DNA from: Collinsella bouchesdurhonensis
GTDB lineage: Bacteria > Actinomycetota > Coriobacteriia > Coriobacteriales > Coriobacteriaceae
NCBI RefSeq assembly: GCF_900155365.1
Contig: NZ_LT699739.1
Coordinates: forward strand, 490,333 to 554,332
Length of the DNA stretch: 64,000 nt
Direction: 5' to 3'
Below are positions 61,483 to 64,000 of the stretch, piece by piece. Each line of letters begins with the position of its first letter. Within the stretch, counting starts at the first letter, position 1. The position numbers were made by a program, and so were the translations under genes. Below the pieces are notes generated by a model. The model was not told where the DNA came from. It saw only the letters and a list, made by a program, of their open reading frames with translations, and searched no databases.

Positions 61483-62766
61483 TTAGGGGCGGGTTTGGCC
61501 GCAGCCGCGGATTTCGTATTTGTAGGTGGTGAGTGCCTCGGCGGCAAAGGGGCCGCGGGCATGCAGTTTCTGGGTAGAGATACCAATCTCTGCGCCAAGC
61601 CCAAACTCGCCACCGTCGGTAAAGCGCGTGCTTGCATTCACGTAAACGGAGCTCGCGTCGACCTCACGCAAGAAACGCTCGCCCGCCTGAACATCCTCGG
61701 TCACGATAGCCTCGGAATGACCCGTGCCATAGCGGTTGATGTGCGAAATGGCCTCGTCCTCGTCTGCCACCACCTTGACGCTCATCTCGAGCGCCAAGTA
61801 CTCGCGTCCCCAGTCCTGCTCGGTCGCCGGGACGTAATCGGCACCCTCGGCAAGGCCAGCAGCGGCGGCGGCAGCGCACGTCATCGCGTCACCGTGAATA
61901 AAGACGCCGTGCTCGTGCAAAGTCTTCACCACCTGAGGCAGCACCGCATCGGCAACCGCATCGTCCACCAGCAGGGACTCGGCAGCATTGCACACGCCCA
62001 CGCGCTGCGTCTTGGCATTGACGATGATGGGCAGGGCCTTTTGCATATCAACGCCCTCATGCAGGTAGATATGGCAGTTTCCCGTTCCCGTCTCGATGAC
62101 GGGAACAAGCGATTCCCTTACGCAGCGCTGGATAAGGCCGGCACCGCCGCGCGGGATGAGCACATCGACGATGCCGCGCAGACCCATGAGGGCCCCCGTG
62201 GCGGCACGGTCGGTGGTCTCGATAATACTCACGGCCTCACGCGAAAAGCCGCATGCCTCAACGGCATCGGCAAGCGCGTGCGCGATAGCGACGCAGGAGC
62301 GCCGTGCCATGGAGCCGCCGCGCAGGATGCAGGCGTTGCCGGTGCGGATGCAGATACCGGCGGCATCGGCCGTCACGTTGGGACGGGCCTCATAGACCAT
62401 GGCGACAAGACCCAGCGGCACGCTTACCTTCTGCAGGTCAAGGCCGCAATCGATCGTGCGATGCTCAAGCACGCGCCCCACCGGATCGGGAAGCTCGGCA
62501 AGTTTCTCGAGGCCGGCTGCCATCCCCTCGATACGCTCGTGCGTAAGCTTGAGGCGATCGAGCAGGCCGGCGCTCGTGCCCGCCTTGGCAGCGGCGTCCA
62601 TGTCGAGTCCGTTTTGCTCGAGAATCGTCGGCTCGGCATCGCGCAGGGCGGTCGCCATCGCGCGCACGGTAGCGACACGCTGCTCGTTGGAAGCAAAACC
62701 CAGGGGCCTCGACGCCGCCTTCGCCGCGGCCGCAAGCCCCTCCACATACGTTGCGATATCTTCCAT
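61483..62766 (-). CDS. proA: Gamma-glutamyl phosphate reductase
   Basis: A 427-residue aldehyde-dehydrogenase-fold enzyme that makes glutamate-5-semialdehyde for proline. Blocks visible: VPLGLVAMVYEARPNVTADA, GNACILRGGS, VLIPRGGAGLIQRCV, VIETGTGNCHIYL, the catalytic cysteine in TQRVGVCNAAESLLV, and YVNASTRFTDGGEFGLGAEIGISTQKLHARGP. The ATG at 62766 is chosen because the GGAGGT site lies just upstream and overlaps an earlier ATG at 62778. proB is not in the window beside it. Confidence 0.96.
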   Translation of the reverse strand: MEDIATYVEGLAAAAKAASRPLGFASNEQRVATVRAMATALRDAEPTILEQNGLDMDAAAKAGTSAGLLDRLKLTHERIEGMAAGLEKLAELPDPVGRVLEHRTIDCGLDLQKVSVPLGLVAMVYEARPNVTADAAGICIRTGNACILRGGSMARRSCVAIAHALADAVEACGFSREAVSIIETTDRAATGALMGLRGIVDVLIPRGGAGLIQRCVRESLVPVIETGTGNCHIYLHEGVDMQKALPIIVNAKTQRVGVCNAAESLLVDDAVADAVLPQVVKTLHEHGVFIHGDAMTCAAAAAAGLAEGADYVPATEQDWGREYLALEMSVKVVADEDEAISHINRYGTGHSEAIVTEDVQAGERFLREVDASSVYVNASTRFTDGGEFGLGAEIGISTQKLHARGPFAAEALTTYKYEIRGCGQTRP

Positions 62767-62934
62767 GGTTACCTCCATCCGTCCGTTAATTGCACCCCAT
62801 GGTAAACGAAACGGCCTCGTCTAGACATGGCGAGATGGACGGGTACCCCAATTAGAAACGGACGCGCACCGAGGCCTGTGCCCCGCGGTGCTTTGGCTAT
62901 GATGAATATACCGAATGACCCCAAAGGAGCAACC

Positions 62935-64000
62935 ATGACCAAACTCGCCAGCTATTACGTCCCCGGCCTCTATGTCGAGGACCATTCCATCGATGTCCCC
63001 CTCGACTGGCGCGGTCTCGAACCGGCACTGCTTGCCGTGGGCTCCACCATGCGCCGCGGCGCCATGCCCGCGCCGATCCCCGGCGCACCCGAGAGCATCA
63101 AGCTGTTCTACCGCGTCCTGTGCGCGCCGGGTCGCGAAAACGACGACCTTCCCTTGCTCGTCTTTTTCCAAGGCGGTCCTGGCGGCGAATGCCCTCGCCC
63201 CTGCTCGCCCACAAGCGATGGCTGGATCGCCGAGGCCATCAAGCACTTCCGCATCGTTTTGCCCGACCAGCGCGGATGCGGTCGCAGCGGTCGCGTGAGC
63301 GGCAAGGGGATTGAAGCCCTGGGCACCCGCGCGACCGCAGCAGGTGCCAACCCCGCCCGCGCGCAGGCGGATTTCCTCAAGCGCTACCTGGCAAGCTCGA
63401 TCGTCCGCGATTTTGAGTACCTACGTCTCACGCAATTTGGCGGAAAGCGCTGGGTGTCGCTCGGTCAAAGCTATGGCGGCTTTTTGACTCTCACGTACCT
63501 TTCGCTCTTCCCCGCAGGCCTCGCCGCCTGCTTTACCTGCGGCGGCATCCCTCATGTTCCGGCCAGCGCCGCCGAGGTCTATGCGCACACCTTCCCGCGC
63601 ATGGCGGCGAAGACCCAACAGTACTACAAGCGCTATCCGCAGGACGTCAAGCGCGTAGCCGCCCTTGCCGACGCGCTCAGCGCCACGCCCGTGACTTTGC
63701 CCGATGCGAGCCCCATGACAGTCGAGCGCCTGCAGCTCTTTGGCAGCGATTTTGGCATGAAGCCGAGTTTTGAGCGCATGCACTGGATCATGGACCATGC
63801 CTTTGAAGATGGCGACGGCACCCTGGGCAACGCCGACCCCACCATCTCCGACGGCTTTTTGATGAGCGCCCTCGCGCGTACCACGACCGCGACGAATCCG
63901 CTCTATTGGACGCTACAGGAATTTATCTACGCCGACGGGGACACCATGCCCATCGGCTGGGCAGCCGCCGCAGAAAAGGCAGGTCGCCCGGAGTTCGATC
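62935..64000 (+). CDS. Proline iminopeptidase-type alpha/beta hydrolase (cut by window edge)
   Basis: The first 355 residues are visible. Serine peptidase family S33 features: the oxyanion-hole region VFFQGGPGGECPRP (Gln replaces the usual His of HGGPG), PDQRGCGRSGR and the nucleophile elbow SLGQSYGGFLTLTY. A cap domain follows. It likely removes N-terminal proline from peptides. It is divergent from proA, fitting proline metabolism, though that link is inference. The ATG at 62935 has an AAAGGAG site. Confidence 0.88.
   Translation, partial: MTKLASYYVPGLYVEDHSIDVPLDWRGLEPALLAVGSTMRRGAMPAPIPGAPESIKLFYRVLCAPGRENDDLPLLVFFQGGPGGECPRPCSPTSDGWIAEAIKHFRIVLPDQRGCGRSGRVSGKGIEALGTRATAAGANPARAQADFLKRYLASSIVRDFEYLRLTQFGGKRWVSLGQSYGGFLTLTYLSLFPAGLAACFTCGGIPHVPASAAEVYAHTFPRMAAKTQQYYKRYPQDVKRVAALADALSATPVTLPDASPMTVERLQLFGSDFGMKPSFERMHWIMDHAFEDGDGTLGNADPTISDGFLMSALARTTTATNPLYWTLQEFIYADGDTMPIGWAAAAEKAGRPEFD

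Noticed and set aside
1-64000. tRNA or rRNA genes
   Set aside because: No cloverleaf with GTTCRANNC and matching acceptor stem, and no rRNA-like conserved blocks, were noticed by eye. A covariance search would be decisive.

Overview
The window is a high-GC, densely packed bacterial chromosome segment with Gram-positive style genes: AddAB-type recombinase, a YerC/TrpR-like regulator, DUF3793 next to a short flavodoxin, rubrerythrin, arginine deiminase, and type II-A CRISPR remnants. Gene content and codon use fit a gut Coriobacteriia member, most likely Collinsella. That assignment is inference from family content, since no rRNA or marker gene is present. No tRNA or rRNA gene was recognised.

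Layout. 1-6 kb: 5' part of xseA, a membrane zinc peptidase, a heavy-metal-binding membrane protein divergent from DUF3793 plus flavodoxin, an iron-type alcohol dehydrogenase and a DUF3825 protein. 6-11 kb: a polar amino acid ABC system (binding protein, an unusual permease with an exported N-terminal domain, ATPase), endonuclease IV and a lone ABC ATPase. 11-18 kb: branched-chain amino acid synthesis, ilvA then ilvD-ilvB-ilvN-ilvC with a T-box-like leader. 18-24 kb: queA, rubrerythrin, a MetE-like methyltransferase and arcA. 24-33 kb: a MacAB-like efflux operon, a zinc-ribbon protein, an ABC exporter, a GNAT acetyltransferase, an ADP-ribosylglycohydrolase and an SDR.

33.8-38.2 kb is the unusual region. 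It is a decayed type II-A CRISPR locus: only scraps of cas2 and csn2 survive, with no cas9 or cas1. Its ten 36-bp repeats enclose five normal 29-30-bp spacers and four long blocks (about 420 to 1140 bp) of phage-like DNA. These blocks carry gene fragments that stop exactly at repeat borders, including a P27-type terminase small subunit.

38-49 kb: an ATP-grasp protein, tgt, a flavodiiron protein, an amino acid permease and Tat-type binding protein without their own ATPase, an SDR, a coiled-coil tail-anchored protein, an EamA exporter and its divergent LysR regulator. 49-64 kb: an aldo-keto reductase with ferredoxin motifs, a PanE-like reductase, metY with an attenuator-like leader and divergent LysR regulator, addB-addA, a TrpR-like regulator, proA and the 5' part of a proline iminopeptidase-type hydrolase.

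Several dispersed repeat families sit between genes. One is a 34-bp palindromic element with TGTGACA...TGTCACA ends, present nine times, which in three cases directly follows a gene's TAA stop codon. Others are a 126-bp nested palindrome present twice, a 124-bp MITE-like hairpin, a 21-bp perfect inverted repeat, and a 16-bp degenerate minisatellite.
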